A stretch of 64,000 nt of DNA from Turritopsis dohrnii (Eukaryota > Cnidaria > Hydrozoa > Anthoathecata > Oceaniidae), in the NCBI GenBank assembly GCA_027922465.2, contig BQMF02000175.1, positions 744,001-808,000 on the forward strand, in the 5' to 3' direction. Position 1 is the stretch's first letter. Every line of letters starts with the position of its first letter. Positions 10,371 to 25,145 of the stretch are shown piece by piece. Position numbers and translations under genes: made by a program. The notes under the pieces are model-generated. The model searched no databases. It was not told where the DNA came from and saw only the letters and a program-made list of their open reading frames with translations.

Positions 10371-12104
10371 GCATAGGGTACGTGCTGTACGCAGATGCAG
10401 CGTTTTTGTACTGCTGTTGGTTAGATAGAGAAGTTTGTCATGAGCTGTGAAGTGGTAGCTCTATTGCAAGTGGTAGCTCTAAGTAAGAACTGGTTGAAAA
10501 TTTCGTTGTTAAACAATTATCTAAAAAGCGATCAGATTTGAACCAAATTAAACCTTGCAATTCATCAAAGCACATCAAAACATAAAAATACACAAACAGT
10601 ATTCAATTCCAGCCAGTCGTTAAACATGCTTTAGAACAAGTTCAGCAGGTCCGAAGGAGTCATTCTAATCTTTCCAGTATTTGTCTACTAAGAAATAACT
10701 TATATTGAACAAATGTTTCTTCTGTGAAATAAGTTCTTGAGACTAGGCGTTCCTCCGTAAGAAAGTGCAGACAAGTAGTGTTTCAGCCTAGCGCTAGTTT
10801 GCGATGGACCATTTTTTACAAATGACTGATCAAATACAAATTCATGGTAGTCTCTACGGCTGAGAGCGCAAGCAAGAGAGAAGGAGGAGGTATAGTTTCA
10901 CGATATAGGGGCAGTAAGATTTTTTTCATCATATATGTGTGTTTTTGCCAAATTTTATTTCCATTTAAAGGAGTTCATTCATGCACTGATTCTGTTTCAA
11001 CTAAAAAGAATTTAGTTGACATGTTTGTTTTCTACGCAAAAGCTATATTGCTGTTTTTCGAGTTTTACTTTTACTTTCCAAAACCTAGATTGCTCACTCT
11101 CCATCCACGGCGCTTATTTTATATTTGATACACGTTTTTTGGTTTTCAGTGGGCAAAATCATCAAAAAGTCACTGTGACAAAGAGCATTTTTATTGAAAT
11201 AGTGTGTATATTTCTTTAGAAGTGCACTCCTTCGCAGAGATTTTTCAACAAATTCGCCCACTGGGCAAGTTTACAAGCAACAATAGTAAATTTTCTCAAA
11301 ACGTTAAGCAACAGTACTACAAGCATCTTACATAAATTACCAAGATGAAATTTTGAAATGATGCAGCTCTAGCGTAGCTACAGCATATTTTACACTTAGG
11401 TTGCAGTACTAGGCTGTGCAAAAAAATTGAACAAAATGTAAAGATTTTCAATACCGGACATATATATTATTTTCGATTAATGCTTAGCAACATATTAATG
11501 CTTAGCAACATATTAGCAACACTACTACTGACCATGGTTGCTTTTAAAAAAAGGTCTGGTTGAATAGTTGTCTGGTTGAATAGTTCAACTGGAGCGTTAG
11601 AAGAATTTGCATATCGTAAAATCAATCTTCAAAGACAGCTAGATCCCAGTAAAAGGTTAATTTGGGAAATCATAATGGAAAGATCAAATGAAAAACTCAA
11701 TTGGCACAAGGAACGCTACAAATTCAGGTCAAATTACAAATCACAATTTTCCAAATTACCGCGACTATTGTTGTCTTCAAGATGACTGCTTGCTTGGGAA
11801 GGCTCATTACTCATTTGTTGACTTTAACCTTCTGAATTTCTTGATATTCCACATTCCTTGATTTTGCAACACAGACTGTAAAATTTCACTCGAAAGACAA
11901 ATTTTCTTTATCTAACAACAAAAAACATACAACGATTTAAAGTTAAAGTATAAGTGTCTATACAAAGAAATTATACGCGCAACAATTTCCATGTTTCGAA
12001 ATAACTTGTCCAAGTCATACAACTCAGGATATCTACAAAAAACGCAAATATACAATGTCCATCGATAGCAACATTCGTCTACAATTGCTACCCCTTGCCG
12101 TCAA
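10371..12104. other. Intergenic stretch, no gene recognised
   Basis: AT-rich with only short frames. Bases 10858-10950 (GAGCGCAAGCAAG..., GTTTCACGATATAGG...) resemble the outer ends of the inverted repeat at 13.3-16.9 kb, so this is probably a third, damaged copy of that end. A direct duplication of TTAATGCTTAGCAACATA lies near 11479-11515. Confidence 0.45.
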
Positions 12105-13025
12105 TTGATACTCCTTACCGTCAATTGCTATTCCTTACCGTCAAGACTATTTGTGTTGGGAGGTAACGAATTAATATCATGCGAAGGAACTACTCAAGGC
12201 GACCCGATTGCTATGGCTATCTATGCTATAGCAATAATCCCATTGATACTGATGATAATTCAAGTCAATGCTGATACTAAAACAGCTGCATATGCTGATG
12301 ATGTAACGGCTGCTGTAAGTACAAAGGATCTATTGTCTTATGGTGGAAACTACTTTTCCGCATCGGTCCTAAATTTGGCTATTTTCCTGAAGCCAGCAAA
12401 TCCTGGGTTAATCGTAAAAGAAGAACAGTTACAACACGCGAAACATCAAGATAACGTCAAGTGGTAATAGACATCTCGGAGCTGTTTTGGGTTCGAAGGC
12501 CTACAAAGACAAATACATGAAACAGAAAGTAAACACCTGGTTGGAAGAGTTAGCAATGCTATCGCAAGAATTGAGCCCCAAGCTGCATATAGCTGTTTTG
12601 TTAGCGGTTATAAACACAAACTTACGTACTATATCAGAAGAATACCAAACATATCTGAACAACTCGGCGGTGGCCTTGGTATTCCGATCTTCGAACGAGG
12701 AAGCTAGAAGCGACGTCAGTTCCCGCAGTTTTTGGTGTAATGGTCAAATGGCATTTTTCGACATAAGGGTGTTCAACCCAAACGCCGCACGATATTGTAA
12801 CCAAAGTATTGCAAAGACGTATGGAGCGAATGAACGAGAGAAGAAGAAGCTTTATAATAAACGTATCCTCGTTTTGAACATGGTAGGTTCACCCCACTGA
12901 TTTTTTCTGCAGCTGGGGGCATGGCCCGAGAATGCAGCAAATTTTATAAGCGCTTGGCAGAGTTGATCTCAGAGAAAAGAAAAAACCGTTATGACCTCAT
13001 AGCATCATGGATCAAGAGAAAAGGA
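12105..13025 (+). pseudogene. Third reverse transcriptase relic of the same family
   Basis: Starts at SRLFVLGGNELIS and keeps EGTTQGDP and AAYADDV (the YADD box intact), a glycine-poor remnant of the thumb, then jumps by an internal deletion to the FWCNGQMAFFDIRVFNP nuclease-like segment. A frameshift follows at about 12890 before FSAAGGMARECSKFYKRL. The sequence is clearly diverged from copies 1 and 2, so it is a separate subfamily. Everything between the thumb and the nuclease, including the zinc motif, is missing. Not functional. Confidence 0.8.
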
Positions 13026-13338
13026 TTGACAAGGATTTTTACTTTTCGGATGATATAAAATATAGTGACATCTAAATAAGATGTAAAAATGATGCAAGAA
13101 CGAAAGCAGGCTTGAGCAACAGGTTTCCAAATTTCATTATATCCTTTTAAAATAGTTTTTTGAAGATAGGTAAGCAATCACTATCTCATCATAGAGGGCT
13201 TGAAGGAAATCCTACAAAAGTGTTCGAATGGTATATCTATATGATCGTGCTATTGAAAAGGATTGGGAAATAAGTTGATACATTATGAGATCCGGTAACA
13301 AGCCATTAAGAAAAAATCGACAAAGGATAAATCTGGAA

Positions 13339-14749
13339 TTTTTGCCCCCGCAGCGAGCGAGGAGGCATAGTAGTTTCACGAGATAGGCGAAAGTCAGTAT
13401 TCGATTTTGTTCATCATCATCTTCCAACTTTTCGTGTTGCTGTAACACGGTGGTATACAATTATTAGCTGATTTTGCTTTTTTCACTTTTCAAAGCATGG
13501 TACTGTAGGTGGGAGAAAGAATGTTTTTTCGTATTTCTTTCCTAATTTTTTATTATTATACTAAGTTATTCAGGAAGTTCGTATACTTAAATTGCTTAGC
13601 CATTTTTCATATTACTTTTGTGTTGTTTTAGTGAAGGGAACGGCAAGGATTTTGAAGCACAGCTTGAAATCTGAAATTGTGCCAACCATACATTTTATTT
13701 TTGTAAATATGATGTTTTAGCTCTAAATCTTGGCTATTTTTTATTTTGAATCAAAGCTCGAAATGCTTTAAATGATTTCTAGTGGATTTTTCGCTTTGAT
13801 TTTTTTTTCGAAAAAGTTTGTCTTTTTCTTTTGGCACTTACATAATTTTTATTCTTCCTAGTTTCATTTTGTCATTTATTTTATTTGCTTATAAGTATGT
13901 AATATATTATTTTCATCATTAATATTTTCGTCGACCTTATGTCAACTCGTCAGCGATGATTTTTGGAATAAATGACAAAATGAAACTAGGAAGAATAAAA
14001 ATCAGTCGTTTTGCTTGGGATGAAATCAACAAAATAATTCACTTACATAATTTCTTTAACAAATCTTGTTTTAATTATAAAATACGTATCCATGGTTGCA
14101 GTTCACACATTTCTTTTGTTTGTAGCAATACTTTTCTGATATTACTTGTTAAGCCTTATTTACACTTTTTAAAGGTATATTAGCATTAATGTGACTTAGG
14201 CCTAAGAAATAACAAAAAGTAAGGGTTTAAGTTTTTTAAAGATTTTCAACTGCGTAAGTAGATATCTATTTGGTGTGCATATTCCAAGTTAGTGTAGCCA
14301 CCGTCACACTATGCCACAAGATTACACTATACTCATTAAACAATTCGTTGTATTGAGAGACTTAAATATTTTCACTTAAATATGTGGTTTTCGGCACGCG
14401 CTTTCTTCACTGCAGACAGCCGCTTTGATCTCGATTTGTATTTGAAATATTGTGTATCTTGTCATACATAAAAGACTGGCTTTGTCGAAATATTTAGAGT
14501 ATGCCACTTATCAGACCCTAAATCAATCAAAAGCATTTGTGATGACCACTTGTTACATAGAAAGAAAACATAACCTGTTTATTCTTTACTAAAAATGAAG
14601 CTTCTGGTGATACTATTTGTAATAAAACTTCTTGCCCGAATTGATATTTTTTTAAAAAAAACTTTTTAAAAATATATATCTTTCTGTGTTTACAAATTGG
14701 AAAGCTTGAGCGCGGGGGCATTTTTAGCTAAAGCTACATGCTAGTTTTA
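13339..14749 (+). repeat. Left arm of a large inverted repeat
   Basis: Starts TTTTTGCCCCCGCAGCGAGCG, runs through GTTTCACGAGATAGGCG, a stretch with GTGTAGCCACCGTCACAC, GACTGGCTTTGTCGAAATA, and ends GAGCGCGGGGGCATTTTTAG then CTAAAGCTACATGCTAGT. The reverse complement is at 15819-16945. The two arms differ by many substitutions and by a 190-bp insertion in this arm. Both ends of each arm carry a short GCCCCCGC / GCGGGGGC motif, suggesting each arm began as a transposon copy with short terminal repeats. Confidence 0.8.
13850..14039. mobile_element. 190-bp insertion with a 14-bp target duplication and an internal hairpin
   Basis: CACTTACATAATTT occurs on both sides (13836-13849 and 14040-14053), while the opposite arm of the large repeat has a single version of the site (near 16425-16445) and no insert. 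The insert contains a 30-base inverted repeat (CTTCCTAGTTTCATTTTGTC near 13855, its complement near 13970-13995) with about 90 bases between. No coding capacity and no poly(A) tail. Confidence 0.68.
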
Positions 14750-15818
14750 AAAACTTGATTAGACTCTTCCTTCGTAAAGACATTTCGGAAAAAAAACAAA
14801 TCAAAATTAATTGTACAAATAACATCGTTAAAACATGCGTTGTTTTTCACACAGATGGAAAACAATACGCCCTTTGTGAGGGGGCGGAAGCGCTCTTAAC
14901 CTGTTTAACAATTTGTCTAATAATTTGAAGCATCAAAACTTCATGGTGTAAACCTTGTAAAATTTGTTTGGGTTAATGAGTGTTAGGTTCAGGCTGTGCC
15001 TCGTTCTTTCTGACTATTTTAAGAAGCTTTAACCGAGAAGTTTGATGCTTTCAAATTGTTAGATGAACATACACTCTAAAATGAGTAAAACGAGATGATG
15101 TTTTCGAAGAACAGATCCATCAGATTCAAATTGTCTTCGTAAAAACATGACTAATAAATGTTATCGGAAAATATCATGACCAGTTGGCATGACAACAATT
15201 TCTTTCGTGAAACTCTTCGAAAAAAAAGAAAGAAATCCGAGGTATGCAATCGGTATAAGCTTTCGAAATTGCTATTGCTGATAGCAGGTACCTTATCAAT
15301 TAATGGAGCACATACATGACAAAACTGATCTTTGTAAAAGTAGCTAAGATATTTCAAAAACATCTATCTTATCTTCATGTCAGTCACTCTAGACGTGCAA
15401 GACGTCAGTAACATGATGGCGAGATTTAAAACTCAATTAAAATCAAATGGAAGTTTACGTAACAAACGACGATATTGGAAACCCTCCTACACCTTTTAGG
15501 AAGATGATTTTTAACCAACATAAGTTTCAAGAAAATGGTTTCTTCCTATATTAAAATAGATAAAAACGATATTCCGTTTTAATATTTCTCAATAAACACT
15601 TCCTTGATTTTGAATAACATCACGATCTTTCCTTTTATCCATTCAACATTTCATCAAATTTATTTCGGATCTCCCTTTTCTGTTAAAACACTCATTATTT
15701 TCTTGTTTTCTTGAGGGAATATACGTTCAAAACTTTATTACTGTCTCATTTCAAAGACTTTGTTCTACCATCTTATGTAAGAATTGTCATTATGTATACA
15801 ATGAGAAAATAATATAAC
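14750..15818. other. Spacer of the large inverted repeat
   Basis: About 1.07 kb between the arms, AT-rich, with only short frames. No transposase or other known domain could be read on either strand. Confidence 0.5.
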
Positions 15819-16945
15819 TAGCATGTAGCTTTAGCTAAAAATGCCCCCGCGCTCAAGCTTTCCAATTTTTACACACAGCAAGCTATCCATTAAAAATGAA
15901 AACTTTCCGCCCAAACATTTTGTAATTTAAGGATTTTTGTAAAAATGTTTTTGGTTGATTTGGGGCCTGATAAGTGACATAATATTTCGACAAAGCCAGT
16001 CTTTTATGTATGGCAAACAATACACAATATTTTAAATACAAATCGTGATCAAAGTATCTGTATGCAGTGAAGAAAGAGCGTGCCGAAAATCAAATATTTA
16101 AGTGTAAATACTTAAGTTTTACAAGACAACGAATTATTAATGAGCAGTGTAACCTTGTGGCATAGTGTAGCGGTGGCTACACTAACTGGGAATATGCAAA
16201 CCAAATAGATGTACTTACGCAGCTGAAAAGCTGCATAAAACTTTGTTACTTTTTGTTATCTCTTAGACCTAAATCACACCATACACTAAATGCTAATATA
16301 CTTTTTAAAACGTGTAAATAAGGCTTAACAAGTAATATCAGAAAGTATTGCCACAAACAAAAGAAATGTATGAACTGCAACCATGGATACGTATCTTATA
16401 ATCAAAATAAGATTTTGTTAAAGAAATTTTGTAAGAACCAAAAGAAAAAAAAAACTTTTTTGAAAAAAAAAATTAAAGCGAAAAATCCATTAGTAGAAAA
16501 CATTTCAAGCGTTTCGAGGTTTGATTCAAAATAAAAAGTAGCAAAGATTTAAAAGGGCTAAAACATCATATATATACAAAAATAAAATGCATGATTGATA
16601 AAATTTCAGCTGTGCTTCAAAATCCTTGTCGTTGCCTTTACGAAAACAACATAAAAGTAATATGAAAAATGTCCAAGCAGTTTTAGCAGACGAACTTTCT
16701 AAATAACACAGTATAATATAGTAGTAAATTAGGAGAAAGATACGAAAAAACATTCTGTCTCCCACTTACAGTACCATGTTTTGAAACGGTAAATATACCA
16801 GCGTGTAACAGTAACACTGAAAGTTGGAGGATGAAGATGATGATGATGAAGATGAAGAACAAAATCGGAAACTGGCATTCGCCTATCTCGTGAAACTACT
16901 ATGTCTCCTCGCTCGCTTACGCTCGCTGCGGGGGCAAAAAAAAAA
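15819..16945 (-). repeat. Right arm of the large inverted repeat
   Basis: Reverse complement of 13339-14749 without the 190-bp insertion, ending GCTCGCTGCGGGGGCAAAA. The arm is shorter and contains an imperfect A-rich run where the insertion site lies. Confidence 0.8.
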
Positions 16946-18660
16946 TGCTAATAAAATCCAACTCTAGCTCGTCGCCTTCCCTGCTTGGAAAGCTCTTGTC
17001 ATCTTGTTGTTCATGGCGAACCAATACGTTCCCTTCATTTATTTATTGATCTATTTTTATTGAAAACAACTGTTTATACAGGACGGTCATTCAAAAACTG
17101 AATGCTTACACGAAATCAACTCTTAACTGACATCATCGCTCAGAAATATTACCCGTTTTGAAAAGAGTTTAAACTTTAAGGAGAGCATCTATTCCCATTC
17201 CTGGTTCAGTTCAAATTTTGATTCATCTTTAAATGATCATTCTCTGTGCAATAAACCACCCCTCCCTCTCCCCTCTTCTCTGCAAACAAATCATTTAGAA
17301 AGAACTTTTATGAATAATTCCAAAAGACTTCCTTGTTGTTGTTGTTGTTTGTGAAACACTAACGAGTCAACCACACTCCAGAACATCGACATTAATAAGG
17401 AAGTAAGCCCTACCTCACAAATTTCAGGAGTTATCAAAAGTTGTAAATGATTAAAATACGAAAATAAGAAATCTGATCAAAATCTGAATTTTCCTGAAGT
17501 GCTTAACCGCTGGTTAAACAACCCGCAAAGATACTAGAAGCATTGCACTGTATTTGCAAAGAATTATGGGTAGATAAGCTTTTTCTTTTCACATAGAGGA
17601 TCTAATGACAGACATTAAGGATTAAATGGTATTAAATGTTTTTAAGAGAGATCAAGTCAACTTTATCAATTTATCCAATTTTAATTGATTGCGCATGCGC
17701 ACCTATATTTGCGTTAAAATGTCTTATGTAATTCGTGTAGAGTTTTTGTTGCATCGCAACCCTTTCGATTATACTATGTTGTTCCATGTTATACAATGTT
17801 GTTGATTTCTGTTCCAATAATCAATGAAAAGTTTTGAAAGCGTACCGGAAAGACTATTTTGCATTGATGTGGCATGAACTATATTCAAAAACAAAAAACG
17901 TTAAAATTAAACTATAAAAATTAAATGTCTTCCTTATTTACTACTGTCAGATGTTAATATTAAAACAATTCAACTATTGATAAAAAAAGGGACGCTTGAG
18001 CAATATGTATCTATATGTACTCTCTCTACTGACAATATGAAAAAAAGCAAGGAGCACAAAGCTGCTCTACGAAGAACCCCTCCCATTTTAACCCCCTACT
18101 GTTAAATTCAAAACGAACATACGGAGGAAAGGTCACGTGATACAAGCTGTTCACTTTTGCCGATATGTAACAAAATTTTTAGATCATTTTTTCTATACGG
18201 TGTAATCTCGTTATCTCGAACATTTTATCGGGAGAGTCGGAGGTTTTCATAAATGGAAATGGAAGCTAACAAAACGGTGATGATGGATGTGAAACGGTCT
18301 AATAAATAAATAAAAACAAATAAAAACAAGTCACTCCCTTTCGGTGTTCCCCCGTCGCCCCTTTCCGAGATGTCAATTTTAATAGTTTATTGTTAATAGG
18401 TTATCAAAAGTTTATTTCAGAGATCAATCAATTTCTCTGATTATCAAGGAAATTTGTGCAACATTGTAACAAATGAAAGGGTAATTTCTTCCATCGATAA
18501 GACGGGTAAAAGAATGTATTTTAAATCCTGTTGTATAACACAGAAGATACATTGTGTCATATCCGATGGACAGAGCTTAAGTGTCCTCATTATGGTACAT
18601 CTTCACAATAGCCTTTCTGTCACTGTTACATAACTGATGGAAAATAAACAGCCATTGGAA
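16946..18660. other. Intergenic region upstream of the nidogen-type gene
   Basis: No gene recognised. A 50-base phrase at 17351-17400 faintly resembles the TTLHNIDI segment of the reverse transcriptase family but is too short to call. The rest is AT-rich unique-looking sequence. Confidence 0.45.
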
Positions 18661-18672
18661 ATACGGTGAGGG

Positions 18673-18680
18673 TATAAATA
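18673..18680 (+). promoter_or_regulatory. Probable TATA box of the nidogen-type gene
   Basis: TATAAATA lies 130 bases before the start codon at 18811. A transcription start about 30 bases downstream would fall near the TCATTCAGTTGC initiator-like sequence, leaving a 5' UTR of about 100 bases. Position and sequence only; no direct evidence. Confidence 0.45.
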
Positions 18681-18810
18681 CTTTGACATATCATTCAGTT
18701 GCTCACAAGAACAGGACAAAGCAACAGTCAGAAATTACACGGGAAAAAAAAAGAAAAAAACGTAAATATCAAAGACTTAGAAAGATACATAATTTATTGA
18801 AGAAAAAATA

Positions 18811-21375
18811 ATGACGAATTCAATTTGTTTATTTTTTATAATGTGTTGCATAGCAACGCAAGTGCACACTCTGGACAAATACGACTTTTTTGTGTATGGG
18901 GAGTATGCCGGCGACACTATTTTAGTTGACGTCAATAAAGATATAAATCCGGAACATAAAGACGACGCTGTATTTTTCATCGACGTTGGAAAGCATATTC
19001 CGTTTTTGGATGTTGAAAACAACACAAAATTTCAGGTAAAGACAATTCACTGATGTATCGGATCATATTATTATTGTTTAACGTATTTTGAAATTTCATG
19101 AAAATTTCTCTTTCCCAATTTTTTATTGGGTGGCTTTTGTTTGTTTATTGGGTGGTTTTTGGGTAGCCCAAACAAACAAATAAACAAACAAATAAATGTA
19201 AACAATAAAAAGAGTCATCAAAACTTAATGAGTGACATCAGTTTCAATGTTAATTACTGCTAATTGTGATGCTTAAGTTGAAGTTGTTTATTAATTAATA
19301 CTGAGTACAGTAGGAGAGATGAAAGCCAATGTTAATCACTTCTTAATGATCTCTGACTGAAAGACACAAAGTAGCGGAATTGTATCCAAAGCTCAATCAG
19401 GATGTACGATTCAGTTTTGTTTTGTTTTAACGTCACGTTTTATTTATGGCAATACTTTTTGCCGTTTGCTGAAATTGAGGAAAAACACTAACACGTGCTA
19501 ATCACGTGTTAATGAAAAATAAGCTTTTAAGATATTTCTGTAATTTCAAATTTTTATGTTTCAGCTGAGCACTAACGGGTACGTAGCTTTCGGTTACCTA
19601 GCATACGACGTTGCGTTTCCACAACCATTTCCAAGAACACACTACGTGGAAGGAATACCAGTACCGCAAGTGGCTGTCTACCACACTGATTTGATTTTCA
19701 TGAAGCATTGGAAGTCCGCGTTTTCTTACAACATTTACAATGAATTAGATGGTTATTCTACTATTCATCAGGCCAGCTATGATATCAATAAATATTTTCA
19801 CAACACTTTCAAAGCCACAAGAGTGTTTGTTGCAACATGGAAGTATGCAAGCCCTTATGATTTGCAAGAGGTAACATACTGACCATCAAAAGTTACGAAT
19901 CTAAAATTTTGTGCCTCATACGCTTCAACGTTTCTTTATTCCTGCTTTTTCAGGATACGGTATCATTTCAAATGGCTTTAGCAACGAATGAATATGAGAC
20001 ATATTTGTTCTTGCATTATGGAAAATTGAATATTACTGAATTCATGCCGACAGCCGTAAGTTTAGACCTTTTTTAACTTTCTTCTTTTAGTACTGAACAG
20101 AGTTAGTTTATTTACGAATCCATCGTTTGATTCGTTCCAGGTTGGTTGGCAGGGAAAAGCTCTTTCCAATTTCTTTGAGCATCCGCTATCAACACTTGAG
20201 GATACCAACGGAGAAGCTCTGCAACGAACCTTGAAACTAGCTTCAGATTCCAATGTCGGAAAGCCTGGGAAGTGGATCTACCGTGTTGCTAAGCCACGTA
20301 AGTTATGCAATGTTATTGTTGGATTAAAGTGCTTGAAGATTCTTTGAATCTCCAAGAGGCTGTCGTAATAAAAATCGGACAGCCTCGTTCCAAGGAAGCA
20401 ATAGGTTTTTTACTGTCAGGCTTTCTTTCAGTGGAAAATAAATAAACACATCAATAATTTAATGTTTGTTACTATAGTTGTCAAACTGACGACCCAGCCA
20501 CCATCACCGACGAAATCTGTTGCAAAATGTAAGTAAAAAAATTCTTGTCGTTGTCGCCATAGCTACCTAGTATCACCTTTATTAACAAACAACGTCATTG
20601 GCTAATTAACGTAAATTATGCTAATAACTAAGATATTTATCTTCAGGTCCATACTTCCCATCAAACTTTTGCAAGTATCTTAAAGATGGCAGCTACTATC
20701 ATGCAGAACATTTCTACATTGTTTGCGAATATGGGCATGGACCAAGATGCATGGCATGCGCAACAGAGAACTTACACTTTGTTGAGAAATGCAATCAGTG
20801 TGTAGCAAAAGGAACACAAGGTAACATGTAGTATCATTTCTTTGCAGTTCTTATTTGTTTCATATGATTGCTAACTTGGCTCGATGAAAGAAAAGAACAT
20901 TTATATAATGTCTTATTTTTTCTGTTCAGAATGCGAAGTCACTCCTCCACCTGTAACAGCGACGACTGTTGTTCCATTTGGAGGTTGTTCAGAAACAGCA
21001 GGTAAATTTTTTGGGAACAAAAAAGCTAACAGGGTAGTCAGGGGCTTTAAAAACTCTCAGTGATAATTCCAAAAGTGCTTCACCATCCTTTTCAATTTTC
21101 GAAATTCCATACTGTGAATGTAAGACGATGTCCGGTAAGGAATATGCAGGGATATGTACAGGACTACATAGGATTATTATCATTGCTAAATTTTTTTAGC
21201 AACACGTTTCTGCGCAAAACGGAGTAATGGTCGCTACAACAATCCAAACGATGTTAAAGATTCGACGTTTTTCTGGTGCTACTCAACCGGCGCCAGTTGT
21301 ATGTATTGTGCAGCTGGTACAAAATTCTGTCCAATCAAAACACTCGATGGTCACGTGGATGGCAGATGTGAATAA
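18811..21375 (+). CDS. Secreted NIDO-domain protein with two cysteine-rich modules (8 exons, 420 residues)
   Basis: Exons: 18811-19035, 19565-19870, 19954-20055, 20141-20297, 20478-20528, 20647-20820, 20930-21001, 21200-21375. All introns are GT-AG and the frame is continuous (1263 nt). Residues 1-20 form a signal peptide with no later membrane segment, so the product should be secreted. Residues 30-230 read as a nidogen-like NIDO domain (STNGYVAFGYL, VFVATWKYAS, TVSFQMALATN, YLFLHYG). After a short proline/threonine linker comes cysteine module 1 (about 281-338), another Thr/Pro linker, and module 2 (about 363-419). Module 2 has the spacing of a chitin-binding type-2 (peritrophin) domain: FC, G.Y, FFWC, CAAGTKFC. 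The last four introns are all phase 1, so the linkers and modules sit on symmetrical exons, as expected for shuffled extracellular modules. Likely an extracellular matrix, cuticle or mucus component; the ligand is unknown. The AATAAA at the stop codon is probably coincidental. Confidence 0.85.
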
Positions 21376-21579
21376 AACTTCTACCACATGTTATTTCATT
21401 TATTTTTTTCGTATTTTTTTATTTTGTAATGTATTTTTTGGTTTGTTTTATTTTTCATTTTTGTTTTTGTTTATTTAAAGGCAATAATACAAGGTTTCTT
21501 TGAATATTCGATAGCACTTCAAATCATTTTAAACAGGTACAAAATTGCATCTCGTGATGTGATTGAAAATCAAGGTTAT

Positions 21580-23139
<1,560 letters not shown>

Positions 23140-24496
23140 TTTCATTTTTGAAAGCCTTAATGTTTTCCAATAACTATAATGGTACATAGAATCTTATATT
23201 TGAAGGTCTAATAAATTTGATGAACTCGAAGGATGTGTTATGTTTCAAAATGCCTTTTGCAACTCCAGTCATATCGAAACAATATGCCCAAAAACACTCC
23301 AGTCATATTAAGCTACTGGAAAGTCATTTCATCTGATGTGACATCATTTCATTTTCTAGAAAACAACAACTTTCAGTTAAACAAGATTCTCAAAATTGCG
23401 ACTATATATATTTCCCAAAAGTTGCGATTTTATCAGTTATTGTATACATGATAACTGCAAGAAAACTGTATCATTTCACTAAACATATACAATTGGTATA
23501 ACTAACATCGTACTCAGTTAAATATGCTGTCCATACTAATCATTGTGGAATTGAATTTAATAAAATAAAAGAAGTTATTTTGAACTTATTATGGAATGAA
23601 GATGCTCATGGTCAAATGATAAGGTTTAACTTACAAGTCTTAACAAGTAGTTAAAAAGTGACTGAGAAGTTACTAATGGTCAGATCATCAACTGCAGCAA
23701 TGTGTAACGCAATATCACCATAACTAAACATATCATCCTTCTTCTTGCAGAACCTTGACAAGTTTTCTATCCTTTATACCGTAAAATCACGGGAAACAAT
23801 GTCACTCAACAGAACAGTTGCTTTTTGTGACTCATACAACATTATACAAAAGAACAAAAGAAAATCAGTCAAACCCAATTTTAAAAACTGTGTTCTTAAA
23901 GCCAAAAACAACTCAGGCTGAAAAAGGCTCCAAAATGAAACAGCCAGCCTTATGTAAGATTTTACTGATTCTTATAAAAAAGCATGTATACTCACTTGGT
24001 TTTTTCACTCTTCTGATGGAAGTAATCATTAACTTTATTGTTTAAAGAAATGACTTTTACGTCACTAAAAACGATATTTCCCTTTATTACCGGTTATTAC
24101 GGTAGCAGCGAAAGCGAATACCGTATTAAAACACCCTTGCACTGGCAGTTACCCTGATTTAGAGTCTGCAAGGCTCAACTAAAAACGGGAAAGGAAAGCA
24201 ACCTTTTGAATTTTCGAAGTTTTTACATATCAAACATGTCAAAATAGGTTTCGTTTGATATTACTTAATTTATTCGTGAAGGAATTGATAGATTTAATAA
24301 AATTGGAACTGTTAGTTACTTATGCTAGTACAAGTACTTTGATACTTGAAATTAGATATGTTTTTCATGTTAGATCACAGTAAATAGAGCTATGGTTAGA
24401 TAAACCTCAGTCCAGATCTTCTTAAAAGGGGTTTACACGCAAAGATTCTTGAAAAATCTTTCTTCTAAGCAGGTGTTTTAATGCTTTAGATTTAAA
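23140..24496. other. Intergenic stretch, no gene recognised
   Basis: AT-rich, short frames only, and no domain readable on either strand. Confidence 0.45.
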
Positions 24497-25145
24497 TTGT
24501 GCACCAAAAAGTTCAATGCTGAACTGTGGCTAAATAGAAGTAAGAATGCTTTTTCTCACAGCATAATACCATTGATAAATAAACCTACGAGAGTTATGCA
24601 AGAATCTGCCACAATTATCGATAATATCTTCACAAACCGTCTCTATGACAAATCTATAACTAAAGGCGTAATAATGTCAGATGTATCAGATCACTTTACC
24701 ATATTCGTCTCACTACTCCATTCAAAATAAAGATGCCGTACAAATTAAAAAACGTCTCTATAAGAAATGCTCTAAAATTAATTTCAAAAAAGATTTAGAA
24801 CATACAATCTGGAACTTTCTCGATCATTTTCCAAATTTTTATTGAAGTATTTACTGATCTCTATAAACAAACACATTCCAATTAAAGAATTTTCATAGAA
24901 GCCAAATTTATACAGATACGGATACAAGATTTACAAATTGGCTATTATACTGAAATAGCGTATATTGTGCATGCGAAAAAGTGTGCTAAAAAAAATTACA
25001 TATAAACTCTCAATTTTTTATTTTTTTTATTTTTTATTATTATTATTTTATATTATTGCAGAGTCTTTGCCATGTGTAATGCTTTGCAATGCTTTGTAAT
25101 GTTTCTTAACTAAAAATATATCAATCAAAAAAAAAAAAAAAAAAA
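24497..25145 (+). pseudogene. LINE endonuclease fragment with poly(A)-like tail
   Basis: The frame at 24530-24730 reads FSHSIIPLINKPTRVM then ATIIDNIFTN and SDVSDHFTIF. This is the last third of the AP endonuclease domain of CR1/L2-type LINEs, including the SDH motif with the catalytic His. It then breaks, with a weak continuation (KRLYKKCSKINFKKD-like) to about 24840 in another frame. A run of 19 A at 25127-25145 may be the tail, implying an internal deletion of the reverse transcriptase. Not functional. Confidence 0.62.

Noticed and set aside
17351..17400. Short similarity to the reverse transcriptase TTLHNIDI segment
   Set aside because: Only about a dozen codons with no extension on either side; chance cannot be excluded.
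18777..19025. 82-codon minus-strand frame
   Set aside because: Shadow of exon 1 of the nidogen-type gene.
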